Source: Robertkochia flava
GTDB lineage: Bacteria; Bacteroidota; Bacteroidia; Flavobacteriales; Flavobacteriaceae
Reading direction: 5' to 3'
Length of the DNA stretch: 64,000 nt
NCBI RefSeq assembly: GCF_020166515.1
Contig: NZ_JAINZT010000002.1
Coordinates: 962,122 to 1,026,121 of the forward strand
Under the pieces are notes generated by a model, which was given only the letters and a program-made list of their open reading frames with translations, ran no database searches and had not been told where the DNA came from. A program made the position numbers and the translations under genes. Positions 1 through 7,936 of the stretch are shown piece by piece. How positions within the stretch are numbered: position 1 is the first letter of the stretch; each line of letters begins with the position of its first letter.

Positions 1-1830
1 GTGACGTAGCACTCCGAAAACCGACTGTCCGGAAGAAGAAACCCCGTTCTGATCGAACACGTCTCTACGAGAAGTGGCCCCCACGTTGAAAGACACACCT
101 ATCTTATCGGAAATATCGTAAAGACCGCTTAAGAATAAGTTGTGATCCCAGATGGAATTGGTGTTGTTCCAGGTGTTGTAGAAACCACTACGCGTTCTTG
201 CGATATCACTAACCCCACCTCTGTTCTGGTAGCTGGTATTGTTCTCACTGTAGACGTCGATACCTAAACGATAGGTTAAGGATAAGTTGTCTGTCAGGTC
301 ATACGCAATGGTAGTATTACCAAAGGTACGATTAGTCACCTGTCTGGATTGTGCATTGTTCACAGTCCAAAGCGGGTGCTGGATACTGTTGTTCTGACGG
401 TAGTAAACACTACCTCCTGTAATAGGGTTCTGGTAAGGTAATCCAAGCATGTCTACCGAACGAGGGGTAAAGAATACGTTGGAGAATACCGAAGAACCTT
501 CTGAAGCGGCAAATACGGTGTTACCATCACCTGCTGCAATAGGAGGCGATTTGAAGTCGGTCTTACTGAAATTCAGTGTACCGCTAATGGTAAAGTTGTT
601 GCTTAATTCTGCACGACCACCAAGACCCAGCGTATTACGAATTACGCGGTTTCCAGGAGTAAATCCCTGGTCTTCCAGGTGCCCCATGTTGGCGCTCAGG
701 TTCATCTTTCCGTCACTTGAAGAAGTGGCGAAGTTTACCGAAGTATTTTGAACCGTACCTGTTCTGAAGAAGTTCTCAGCACTTTCGTAAGGTTTCCAAT
801 CGTAACGCACGCCCTGGAATTCAGGGAATGCCTGAGGAATCCCTGTACCGGTACTTGCAGTTGAATAAGGGTGTGGAAGGGTTCCGTCATCAGCAATAGC
901 TGCCTGAGATCCCCATCCTCCTACTACATCTTTCTCGAAGTTTGGTCCCCAGTTAGAGAAGAACCATCCGAAAGCCTGGTCAAATCCGTTACCCCATTTG
1001 TTGGTGTAATCGGGCATAGAAGCAATTTCGTTAAAGAACAAAGAGGTGTTTACAGTTACCTCAGTCTTCTTGGCAGTAGTTCCGGAAGCACCGTTCTTAG
1101 TGGTGATCAGGATTACCCCGTTACGTCCCTGAGTACCATACAGCGTAGCTGCTGCAAGTCCTTTAAGTACGTTGATGCTCTCGATGTTGTTTGGATCCAG
1201 GTCAAAGAACCTTGATCCTCCCGAGTTACCGTCTACGAAGTCACCCTGAGCGTTGGTGTCTGAGCTAAAGGGCACACCGTCTACGATGAATAACGGTTGG
1301 TTAGAACCGCTGAAGGAACTGAGTCCACGAATAATAATGTTGGTACCAGATCCGGATACACCACTCTGTGCGGTGATTTGTACCCCGGAAGCTTTACCAC
1401 TTAAAACCCGCCCGATATCACCTTCGGCACGTTGCTCGAGTTGTTCGTTGTTTACCTCAGATACGGCATAACCAAGGGCCTTTTTCTCCCTTTTAATACC
1501 CTGAGCTGTTACCACAACTTCTTCAAGCGCCTGAGCGTCCTGGGCTAATTGTACATTGATGGTACTGGAAGAACCTACTACGCGTTCTTCGGTTTTCTGA
1601 CCCACGTACGAGTAAACCAATGTCTGCCCTTCGGACGCCTCGACGGTATAATTACCATCAAAGTCGGTTTGTGTACCGCTGGCGGTACCTTTAACCATGA
1701 CGCTGGCTCCGGGCAGTGGTAAACCGTCCTGGTCGGTCACCGTACCAGAGATCGTTTTCACTTGCGCAAACGTAATTTGCGCTGCTAGCACCATTAAAAG
1801 TGCTAGAAAGCCATTAATTTTTGTTTTCAT
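1..1830 (-). CDS. SusC/RagA-type TonB-linked outer membrane protein (partial, C-terminus beyond window)
   Basis: This is the N-terminal 610 codons of a SusC-like porin; the reading frame stays open to base 1. The ATG at 1830-1828 begins a Sec signal peptide (about residues 1-22, ending FAQ). Next comes a carboxypeptidase-regulatory-like domain with the GLPLPGASV signature (about 27-100). The conserved EEVVVTAQG stretch (103-111) leads into a TonB plug domain with IIIRGLSS and LFIVDGVPF motifs, and then the start of the beta-barrel. Family role: TonB-driven import of oligosaccharides or peptides together with a SusD lipoprotein. The SusD partner would lie left of the window. It is not cotranscribed with the SusC/SusD pair upstream, because a terminator and a 277-bp gap separate them. 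Substrate unknown. Confidence 0.93.
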   Translation of the reverse strand, partial: MKTKINGFLALLMVLAAQITFAQVKTISGTVTDQDGLPLPGASVMVKGTASGTQTDFDGNYTVEASEGQTLVYSYVGQKTEERVVGSSSTINVQLAQDAQALEEVVVTAQGIKREKKALGYAVSEVNNEQLEQRAEGDIGRVLSGKASGVQITAQSGVSGSGTNIIIRGLSSFSGSNQPLFIVDGVPFSSDTNAQGDFVDGNSGGSRFFDLDPNNIESINVLKGLAAATLYGTQGRNGVILITTKNGASGTTAKKTEVTVNTSLFFNEIASMPDYTNKWGNGFDQAFGWFFSNWGPNFEKDVVGGWGSQAAIADDGTLPHPYSTASTGTGIPQAFPEFQGVRYDWKPYESAENFFRTGTVQNTSVNFATSSSDGKMNLSANMGHLEDQGFTPGNRVIRNTLGLGGRAELSNNFTISGTLNFSKTDFKSPPIAAGDGNTVFAASEGSSVFSNVFFTPRSVDMLGLPYQNPITGGSVYYRQNNSIQHPLWTVNNAQSRQVTNRTFGNTTIAYDLTDNLSLTYRLGIDVYSENNTSYQNRGGVSDIARTRSGFYNTWNNTNSIWDHNLFLSGLYDISDKIGVSFNVGATSRRDVFDQNGVSSSGQSVFGVLRH

Positions 1831-2049
1831 ACTTGTAAAGTAATATTGAATTAGCAAGCGCTAAGAATGCAAAAATTGTGTTAATAAGCAAAAAAATCTT
1901 TAAGTAGTTGTTAACATTTGTAAGAATTGTACATTTCGGAATAGTCCTATTGTATTATTAAAACATTGTTAAATTCGGGTGTTGATAATTTTCATAATCA
2001 GAATTAACCCCAAAGGGGGATGGGTGGTGAATTGTTGCCGAAACTGCAT
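1831..2049. other. AT-rich intergenic region upstream of the partial susC gene
   Basis: This spacer lies between the partial susC gene (minus strand, starting at 1830) and the terminator of the upstream susD gene. It must hold the promoter of the partial susC gene. I see only a poor minus-strand match to the -7 element (CAAAAATT on the plus strand at 1870-1877) and no convincing -33 box. No coding potential was recognised. Confidence 0.4.
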
Positions 2050-2090
2050 AAAAAAACACCCTATATCCGAAGCGATGGATCAGGGTGTTG
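2050..2090 (-). terminator. Rho-independent terminator after the susD-like gene
   Basis: On the minus strand, AACACCCT (2089-2082) pairs with AGGGTGTT (2062-2055) and is followed by a run of T down to 2051. It lies 18 bp past the susD stop codon and separates the complete SusC/SusD operon from the next susC gene. Confidence 0.75.
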
Positions 2091-2107
2091 TATAAGGGTG
2101 TGATTGA

Positions 2108-3469
2108 TTAATTGATGTATCCCGGGTTTTGCTGCAGGTTGGGGTTGGCATCTACCTCTCTTTGGGGGAGAGGCATGACCAGGTTGTTTGCATTGTAGGG
2201 GAGACCGGCAACATTGCTGGTGGTTCGTCTCAGGTCGTGCAGTGTAAAACCTTCGAAACCTAGTTCTCTTTTTCGCTCAGTAAGAATGGTCTCTATAGAG
2301 ATATTGCCCAAAGTAGCGGCGTTGGACCGGGCTCTCAAGGCGTTGATCTCTTCCAGAGGGGATAGCCCTGTACTGCTGCCTTCCCTGAAATTGGATTCGG
2401 CTCTAATCAGGTGCATTTCGGCTACCCTTAAAAAGGGGACGTTGGCAAATTGGGATTGCCATTTACTGCTCACGAGGGTACCATTGCCCTCGTAAAAGAA
2501 TTGGGAGCGCACGTCGTTGGGGTCGTCGAATAACTCAAAATAGGGCGTTTCCACAGTTACATCGGCTGTGAGTGATCTGCCGCCAAATTCTCTGGTCGCC
2601 CAAAAGGTGTTAAAGTCGTTCAATCCGTCCTGTGTAGTGATCTGCCAGGCAAAAATATCTTCTAAGGCATCTTCGTCGTTGTTGAAGGCGTCGGCGTAAT
2701 TTGCAGTGAGGCTATGTCCGCTATTGCTGAGCACATCGTGGGCTGCGTCTCTGGCCGCGGCATAATTGCCCTGTTGAAGATACACACGGGCGAGAATAGC
2801 GCGGGCGGCGTATTTATCGGCGTATTCGTCGTTGCTTTCGGGCAGGAGGTTATAAGCATCGGTAAGGTCGGTGATCACCTGGGCGTAGACTTCCTCTACG
2901 GTGTTTCGGGCGGGGAATTCGATCTGGGAAGCATCTGCGACCGAAGCGGTAACCACGGGGACTCCGGGTTGGGTGTTGGATTGTCCGGGCTCGTATTGCA
3001 GTCCGTAAAACCTGACCAGTTCGAAAAGCACGAGACCTCTTATAAATTTAGCTTCGCCTTCCAGGCGTTGCGCCTGTGCTTCGTCTGTAACCACATCAAG
3101 GTTGTCCAAAACCAGGTTGGCCTGGTTGATGGCGGCATAGCCCTGGGTCCAGTAGGGAACCACAAAGCCGTTCTGGGCTGTCATCTGTTTTCTGTTGAAT
3201 TCAGCCGGACCCTGGAAGGTTCCTCTCCAGGCCAGTTCTCCGTCGTTCGCCAAAAGTTCTGATGCGAGTTGGGCGTCGCCTGAGAACAGGGTGTTGTCTC
3301 CGGCAAGATCGTATGCTCCAACCATCAGGTTGTTAATGTTGGCCGCAGTTGATGTGGCTGTTTCAGGGTCCAGGCTCTGCTCCGGAGCCAGATCCAGGTT
3401 GTCGTCGCAAGCCCCGGAGATCAATAACAGGGCAAGTAAAGCGAGGTGGTTTATATATGTGGATTTCAT
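2108..3469 (-). CDS. SusD/RagB family nutrient-binding outer membrane lipoprotein
   Basis: A 453-residue lipoprotein. The signal peptide ends in a lipobox with the acylated Cys at residue 21 (SGAC). The mature start CDDNLDLAPEQSLDP is typical of SusD proteins. The middle carries TPR-like helices (GEAKFIRGLVLFELVRFYG, then AARAILARVYLQQGNYAAA). The C-terminal SusD motif ILTERKRELGFEGFTLHDLRR is present, and the protein ends with a proline- and asparagine-rich NPNLQQNPGYIN. Family role: a surface lid that captures ligand and passes it to the SusC porin encoded just upstream (12-bp gap, same operon). At 453 residues it is at the short end for the family. The ligand cannot be read from the sequence, as no glycosidase or peptidase gene is in this operon. 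Confidence 0.95.
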   Translation of the reverse strand: MKSTYINHLALLALLLISGACDDNLDLAPEQSLDPETATSTAANINNLMVGAYDLAGDNTLFSGDAQLASELLANDGELAWRGTFQGPAEFNRKQMTAQNGFVVPYWTQGYAAINQANLVLDNLDVVTDEAQAQRLEGEAKFIRGLVLFELVRFYGLQYEPGQSNTQPGVPVVTASVADASQIEFPARNTVEEVYAQVITDLTDAYNLLPESNDEYADKYAARAILARVYLQQGNYAAARDAAHDVLSNSGHSLTANYADAFNNDEDALEDIFAWQITTQDGLNDFNTFWATREFGGRSLTADVTVETPYFELFDDPNDVRSQFFYEGNGTLVSSKWQSQFANVPFLRVAEMHLIRAESNFREGSSTGLSPLEEINALRARSNAATLGNISIETILTERKRELGFEGFTLHDLRRTTSNVAGLPYNANNLVMPLPQREVDANPNLQQNPGYIN

Positions 3470-3481
3470 AATTCGTACATT

Positions 3482-6400
3482 TTAAAAATCAATATTTACT
3501 CCTATAGAATAAGTCTTTGCCGGAGGGGCCGAGTAGAACTCGCGGCCTACGTTCAAAGCGTTGTTGGCGTTGAAGTCTGCAGTGGCCTCCGGATCCCATC
3601 CGTTATAATCGGTAAAGGTGAGCAGGTTTAAGCCTGTAAAATAGAGTCGCAGTCGGGAAACGCCGAATTGCTCCGTGAAATTGGAGGGGATGGTGTACCC
3701 GAAGGAGATATTACGAAGTCTTATGAAATCTGCTTTTTGTAAATACCGTGTTGAATTCTGGGTTCCATTCGCACCAAAAAGTCGTGCCTGGGGTACATCA
3801 GTAACGTCTCCCGGTTGTTGCCAGCGATCGAGCTGGTCTCTTGACTGGTTGTCAAAGAAATCGGCGCTGGCCGACTGGAACCTTCCTCCTGAATTAAAAA
3901 TGGAAGCTCCCCATTGTCCCTGGAAGGTAAAGCCCAGATCAAAATTGTAGAAGTTCAGGGTGTTAGTGAACCCGGCGATGATGTCCGGGAAAGCCGATCC
4001 TGCGATAATCCGGGAAGCCTCATTGAAGTCGTTGGTGGTGCTTCGGTCCAGGCTGCCATCAGGAAGTTCTGTGTTCAGGTAGAATAAGGCGTCTCCGTTA
4101 TCGGGGTCTGCCCCGGCAAATTCCACCAGGTAAAAGTCTGCAATGGTTTCGCCTTCCCTGACGATATTGACTCCCGAAACAATGTCGCCACCCGGGAGGT
4201 CTGTAACTTCATTGTTGTTGAATGCGATATTAAAACTGGAAGTCCACCGGAAATTGTCTTTGATGAAATTCTTGGTGTTCAGGACAAATTCGACCCCGGA
4301 ATTGCGAATTTCGCCTACATTCCTGGTGATGCTAAGAAAGCCGGAGGTTGCCGGTAAGGGTTCGTCCAGAAGAAGGTCGTCGGTGGTCTTGTTGTAATAA
4401 TCGATCTCCCCGGTGATCCGATTCCGGGCAAAACCAAAATCAAGTCCGATGTCCCATTGGGTGGTGGTCTCCCATTTCAGGGAGGGGTCCCCGATCTGGG
4501 TGGGTGTCAGGGCAGAGCGGTTGTTGTAGGAGGCGCCCCCAAATAAACTGCGGGAGGCGAAGTTCCCGATTCCGGCGTTTCCGGTAACACCCCAGCTGGC
4601 TCTCAATTTCAGCAGACTTAAGGTGTTGTTCTCCTTTAGGAAATCTTCTTCGGTGAGAATGTATCCTGCAGAAAATGCCGGGAACCATCCGTAACGTTCA
4701 TCGGCACCGAATCTTGAGGATCCGTCATATCTAATGCTCGCCTTAAAGAGGAGCTTGTTCCATAGGGAGAAATTGGTTCTCGCGAAATAAGAAAGGAAAT
4801 TGAAAGCAGTTCTGGAAGAGCCTCCGCCTACGATCTCTGATGCACTTTCTACGGTTTGAAGGTCGTCTGACGGGAATTCCTGTCCTTCCACAAATTGCAG
4901 GCGTCGGCGGTCGTCTTCGAAAGACATCCCTATGATAGCTTCCAGGTTTATGTCTTCAGCAATATCCTGGTTGTAGGTGAAGTAATTATTGAGGACGTAT
5001 TTCTCGTTCTGAACGGCATTGGCGTCTGCAAAACCGTTAGTGGAGGCCGACTCGGTGAGGCTTCCAAAAAAACGCTCTTCCACCTGGCTGTTGAAATCGT
5101 ATCCGAATTCAGTACGGAAGTTCAGGAATTCAGTCATGTTCCACTGTGCGTATACATTTGCGAGTACTCTCCATATATTAGATTGGTGGTCGGCATTGAA
5201 TTCCTGAAAAAGAAAATTATAATATAAGGTGTTTGCGTTTGGTGTGATCCCGTCGTCTTCATACGGCCTGGTGAACGGGATCTGCGCAATGGCCTGCAGC
5301 GGGGTGGCAAAAGCGTTATCATTGGATAATCGGTCGACCTTGGTTTTTGATATTCCGGTACCAAAACCCACCCGGAATTTTTCGGAGATGTTGTGATCGA
5401 GATTGGTCCTGAAGGAATAGCGTTCCAGGGTGTTGCCCCGGATAATGGCGTCTGTTTTATTGTATCCGGTGGAGATGAAAAAGGTAGTCTTTTCATCCCC
5501 TCCTGAGACATTGGCGGAAAAATCCTCCACCGAACCGTCAACCAGGGCCAGGTCCTGCCAGTCGGTGTCTACGGTGCCGTTGCGCCAAACGCTTTCTTCT
5601 GCAAAAATATTGAAGACATCAATTACGTAGGCTTCTTCCCCGGAGTTACGGCCTGCCTCAAGAAACAGGTCGACATATTCCCCGGTGTTGAGCCACTCCC
5701 TTTTATTGGTGGCCCGGCTGAAACCGTAGGAGGAGTTGATGCTTACCCGTGTTTTTCCTTCCTTACCTTTTTTGGTGGTTATGAGTACCACGCCATTGGT
5801 TCCCCGTGCCCCGTAAATGGCTGCAGAAGAGGCGTCCTTGAGGATTTGTATGGATTCAATGTCCTGTGGATTAATACCTACCAATGGATTGATGGGGGAG
5901 TCGTTGATGTTTTCGTCGTTATTGATCATGGGTACCCCGTCAATCACATATAAAGGTTCCTGTGAAGAGGAGATGGTGGCAACACCCCTTACCCGGATCT
6001 TGATCCCGGATTCTGCCTTACCGTTAACCTGGTTGATCTGGACTCCGGCAGCTTTCCCGGCAAGGGTGCTTTGTACGCTGGGAGTGGGGATCTCTGCAAT
6101 TTGTTCAGAGGAGATGGACGCGATATTATCGGTGACCTTTCTTTTAGTGGAGGTACCATAACCTACCACCACGACCTCTTCCAGGGATTGGGAATCCAGG
6201 TTAAGGGTAATGTTGAGTTCGGGCGGGGTTTGTTCAGTAATATTTACTTCTACTGTTCTCATTCCCACGAAAGAAAAGACCAGTATGTCTCCTGCAGCGG
6301 CAGTAATGCTGTAGTTTCCGTCAAAATCCGTTTGCGTTCCGGTTGTTGTGCCCTTGACAAAGACACTGGCTCCCGGCAGGGGGAGTCCGTCACTGTCTGA

Positions 6401-6490
6401 AACCACCCCCGAAAAGGTATTTTGGGCAAACGATACATGAGTGATCAGCGCCAAGAAGAAGGCTAATAACCCGGAGTAATTTGTTTTCAT
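3482..6490 (-). CDS. SusC/RagA family TonB-linked outer membrane protein
   Basis: A complete 1002-residue SusC. It has a signal peptide (1-22, ending SFAQ), a carboxypeptidase-regulatory-like domain with GLPLPGASV (about 28-100), EEVVVVGYG (104-112), and a plug with IKIRVRGVATIS, LYVIDGVP and ASSAAIYGARGTNGVVLITTKKG. A long beta-barrel follows, ending SIGVNIDF with the terminal Phe typical of outer membrane proteins. There is no N-terminal STN signalling domain, so it should not signal directly to an anti-sigma factor. It is the first gene of a two-gene operon with susD 12 bp downstream. The next SusC (at 1-1830) shares the same N-terminal architecture, suggesting paralogues of common origin. 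Confidence 0.96.
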   Translation of the reverse strand: MKTNYSGLLAFFLALITHVSFAQNTFSGVVSDSDGLPLPGASVFVKGTTTGTQTDFDGNYSITAAAGDILVFSFVGMRTVEVNITEQTPPELNITLNLDSQSLEEVVVVGYGTSTKRKVTDNIASISSEQIAEIPTPSVQSTLAGKAAGVQINQVNGKAESGIKIRVRGVATISSSQEPLYVIDGVPMINNDENINDSPINPLVGINPQDIESIQILKDASSAAIYGARGTNGVVLITTKKGKEGKTRVSINSSYGFSRATNKREWLNTGEYVDLFLEAGRNSGEEAYVIDVFNIFAEESVWRNGTVDTDWQDLALVDGSVEDFSANVSGGDEKTTFFISTGYNKTDAIIRGNTLERYSFRTNLDHNISEKFRVGFGTGISKTKVDRLSNDNAFATPLQAIAQIPFTRPYEDDGITPNANTLYYNFLFQEFNADHQSNIWRVLANVYAQWNMTEFLNFRTEFGYDFNSQVEERFFGSLTESASTNGFADANAVQNEKYVLNNYFTYNQDIAEDINLEAIIGMSFEDDRRRLQFVEGQEFPSDDLQTVESASEIVGGGSSRTAFNFLSYFARTNFSLWNKLLFKASIRYDGSSRFGADERYGWFPAFSAGYILTEEDFLKENNTLSLLKLRASWGVTGNAGIGNFASRSLFGGASYNNRSALTPTQIGDPSLKWETTTQWDIGLDFGFARNRITGEIDYYNKTTDDLLLDEPLPATSGFLSITRNVGEIRNSGVEFVLNTKNFIKDNFRWTSSFNIAFNNNEVTDLPGGDIVSGVNIVREGETIADFYLVEFAGADPDNGDALFYLNTELPDGSLDRSTTNDFNEASRIIAGSAFPDIIAGFTNTLNFYNFDLGFTFQGQWGASIFNSGGRFQSASADFFDNQSRDQLDRWQQPGDVTDVPQARLFGANGTQNSTRYLQKADFIRLRNISFGYTIPSNFTEQFGVSRLRLYFTGLNLLTFTDYNGWDPEATADFNANNALNVGREFYSAPPAKTYSIGVNIDF

Positions 6491-6910
6491 AGGTTAAACA
6501 TTAAAATTATTAATATCTATATATCAGTAAGTTATGAATAAAGACAATGTAGGGATGTTAACAGAGTTTTCTTAAATGCAGGAATAAGATGAAAGGCAAC
6601 TTTTTATCGGTAAGCATTACATAAATAATTGATAATGAATGTATTATATAGCAATATTAAGAGAGGTGTTTTGTACTTTTGTGGAGTTTTTAAAATCCGA
6701 CAGGTGGGAATTGTTCCAATATTCATCTCGCTGCTCAAAAGGCTGTATTTGTTTGCCTGATGGATCAGGGGTGGTTTTTTGGATTGATCCGGATGTTCAG
6801 CCGGGTAGTGAAAATGCAGGGTTGAAGCCGGGGTGGATTCTGTTTTTTCAGGAGTGTTTGGACAGGGTAGGAAATATTGAATAAGGATATTGAAAATTAA
6901 TCAATTAAGG
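6491..6910. other. Long intergenic region between divergent susC and rpsL, with structured sequence and no convincing gene
   Basis: About 420 bp separate the divergent susC and str transcription units. An open frame at 6639-6884 (81 codons) is Cys-rich, matches nothing I recognise and is probably chance. A perfect TAnnTTTG -7 element (TACTTTTG) sits at 6674-6681, without a -33 box at the right distance. Around 6758-6796 there are nested inverted repeats: CCTGAT/ATCAGG with a 2-nt loop, and GGATCA/TGATCC flanking a T-rich stretch. An unannotated small RNA or a relic is possible but unproven. Confidence 0.35.
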
Positions 6911-6941
6911 TTTGATTTATTGGATATTATTTCTACCTTTG
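6911..6941 (+). promoter_or_regulatory. Bacteroidota-type promoter of the str-S10-spc-alpha superoperon
   Basis: TTTG at 6911-6914 (-33 box) is separated by 19 bp from TACCTTTG at 6934-6941 (-7 box, consensus TAnnTTTG). This exactly fits the Bacteroidota housekeeping sigma consensus. Transcription should start a few bases after 6941, giving an rpsL leader of about 90 nt. Confidence 0.78.
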
Positions 6942-7041
6942 CCACCCTCAAAATGGCATGTACTTCGCATTCAGGAAGTTCAATGTCCCAGCCAGACGTG
7001 GGTTTTGAGTGAATAATATAATGTTTATCGTAAAGTAAATT
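6942..7041 (+). promoter_or_regulatory. rpsL 5' leader with possible stem
   Basis: The roughly 90-nt untranslated leader contains CTCAAAA (6947-6953), which can pair with TTTTGAG (7003-7009) and so enclose about 50 nt near the expected transcript 5' end. A leader this long before rpsL could serve autoregulation by a str-operon protein, but no known r-protein binding motif was recognised. Inference only. Confidence 0.3.
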
Positions 7042-7416
7042 ATGCCAACAATTTCACAATTAGTACGAAAAGGAAGAGCCAAGATTACTAAGAAGAGTAA
7101 ATCGGCTGCTTTGGATTCGTGTCCTCAGAGAAGAGGGGTTTGTACGCGTGTTTACACCACTACACCTAAGAAGCCGAACTCGGCTATGCGTAAAGTAGCA
7201 AGGGTACGTCTTACCAATGGTAAAGAGGTGAACGCTTACATCCCAGGAGAGGGTCACAATTTGCAAGAGCACTCGATAGTATTAGTAAGAGGCGGAAGGG
7301 TAAAAGACTTACCGGGAGTTAGGTATCACATCGTTCGTGGTGCACTGGATACCGCTGGTGTTCAGGGTAGAACGCAACGAAGATCTAAGTACGGAGCAAA
7401 GCGCCCTAAAAAGTAA
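7042..7416 (+). CDS. rpsL: 30S ribosomal protein S12
   Basis: At 124 residues it has the standard bacterial length. It begins [12 protein letters not shown] and carries the decoding-centre loop [17 protein letters not shown] and the second loop [12 protein letters not shown]. Both loops are classical sites of streptomycin-resistance substitutions, and the usual lysines are present, so the allele looks wild type. It is the first gene of the superoperon, 100 bp after the promoter. S12 sits in the small-subunit decoding centre and controls tRNA selection accuracy. Confidence 0.99.
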   Translation: MPTISQLVRKGRAKITKKSKSAALDSCPQRRGVCTRVYTTTPKKPNSAMRKVARVRLTNGKEVNAYIPGEGHNLQEHSIVLVRGGRVKDLPGVRYHIVRGALDTAGVQGRTQRRSKYGAKRPKK

Positions 7417-7438
7417 TTAAAACTTTTAAAAAGAAGAC

Positions 7439-7915
7439 ATGAGAAAAAGACAGGCTAAAAAAAGACCTCTTTTGCCGGATCCAAGGTTTAACGATCAGCT
7501 GGTAACGCGTTTCGTTAACATGATGATGTGGGATGGTAAAAAGTCTATTGCATTCAAAGTATTCTATGATGCTATTGATATCGTAGAAGAGAAGAAGCAA
7601 GATGAGGAGAAGACCGCACTGGAGCTTTGGAAAGATGCACTATCAAATGTGATGCCGCACGTAGAGGTTAGAAGCCGACGTGTTGGGGGAGCTACCTTTC
7701 AGATCCCTATGCAGATCAGACCAGACAGAAAAGTATCTATGGCCATGAAGTGGTTGATCGGATATGCGCGTAAGCGTAATGAGAAGTCAATGGCGCTTCG
7801 CTTGGCAAATGAGATCCTGGCGGCTGCCAAGGAGGAAGGTGCTGCTGTGAAGAAGCGAGTTGATACTCATAAGATGGCAGAAGCTAATAAAGCGTTCTCT
7901 CACTTTAGATTTTAA
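7439..7915 (+). CDS. rpsG: 30S ribosomal protein S7
   Basis: A 158-residue S7, begins [17 protein letters not shown] and contains the conserved [22 protein letters not shown] hairpin region. It binds the 3' major domain of 16S rRNA and nucleates head assembly. It lies 22 bp after rpsL and 21 bp before fusA. In E. coli S7 is the str-operon translational repressor; whether that holds here is not visible. Confidence 0.99.
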   Translation: MRKRQAKKRPLLPDPRFNDQLVTRFVNMMMWDGKKSIAFKVFYDAIDIVEEKKQDEEKTALELWKDALSNVMPHVEVRSRRVGGATFQIPMQIRPDRKVSMAMKWLIGYARKRNEKSMALRLANEILAAAKEEGAAVKKRVDTHKMAEANKAFSHFRF

Positions 7916-7936
7916 CCGAAAAAGCGACATTAAAAA

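Noticed and set aside
2714..3262. 182-codon open frame antisense to the susD gene
   Set aside because: Complement of clear SusD sequence; glycine- and valine-rich shadow translation without motifs.
6639..6884. 81-codon open frame in the susC-rpsL spacer
   Set aside because: Cys- and Trp-rich composition, no recognisable family, and it contains a promoter-like element. Treated as chance.
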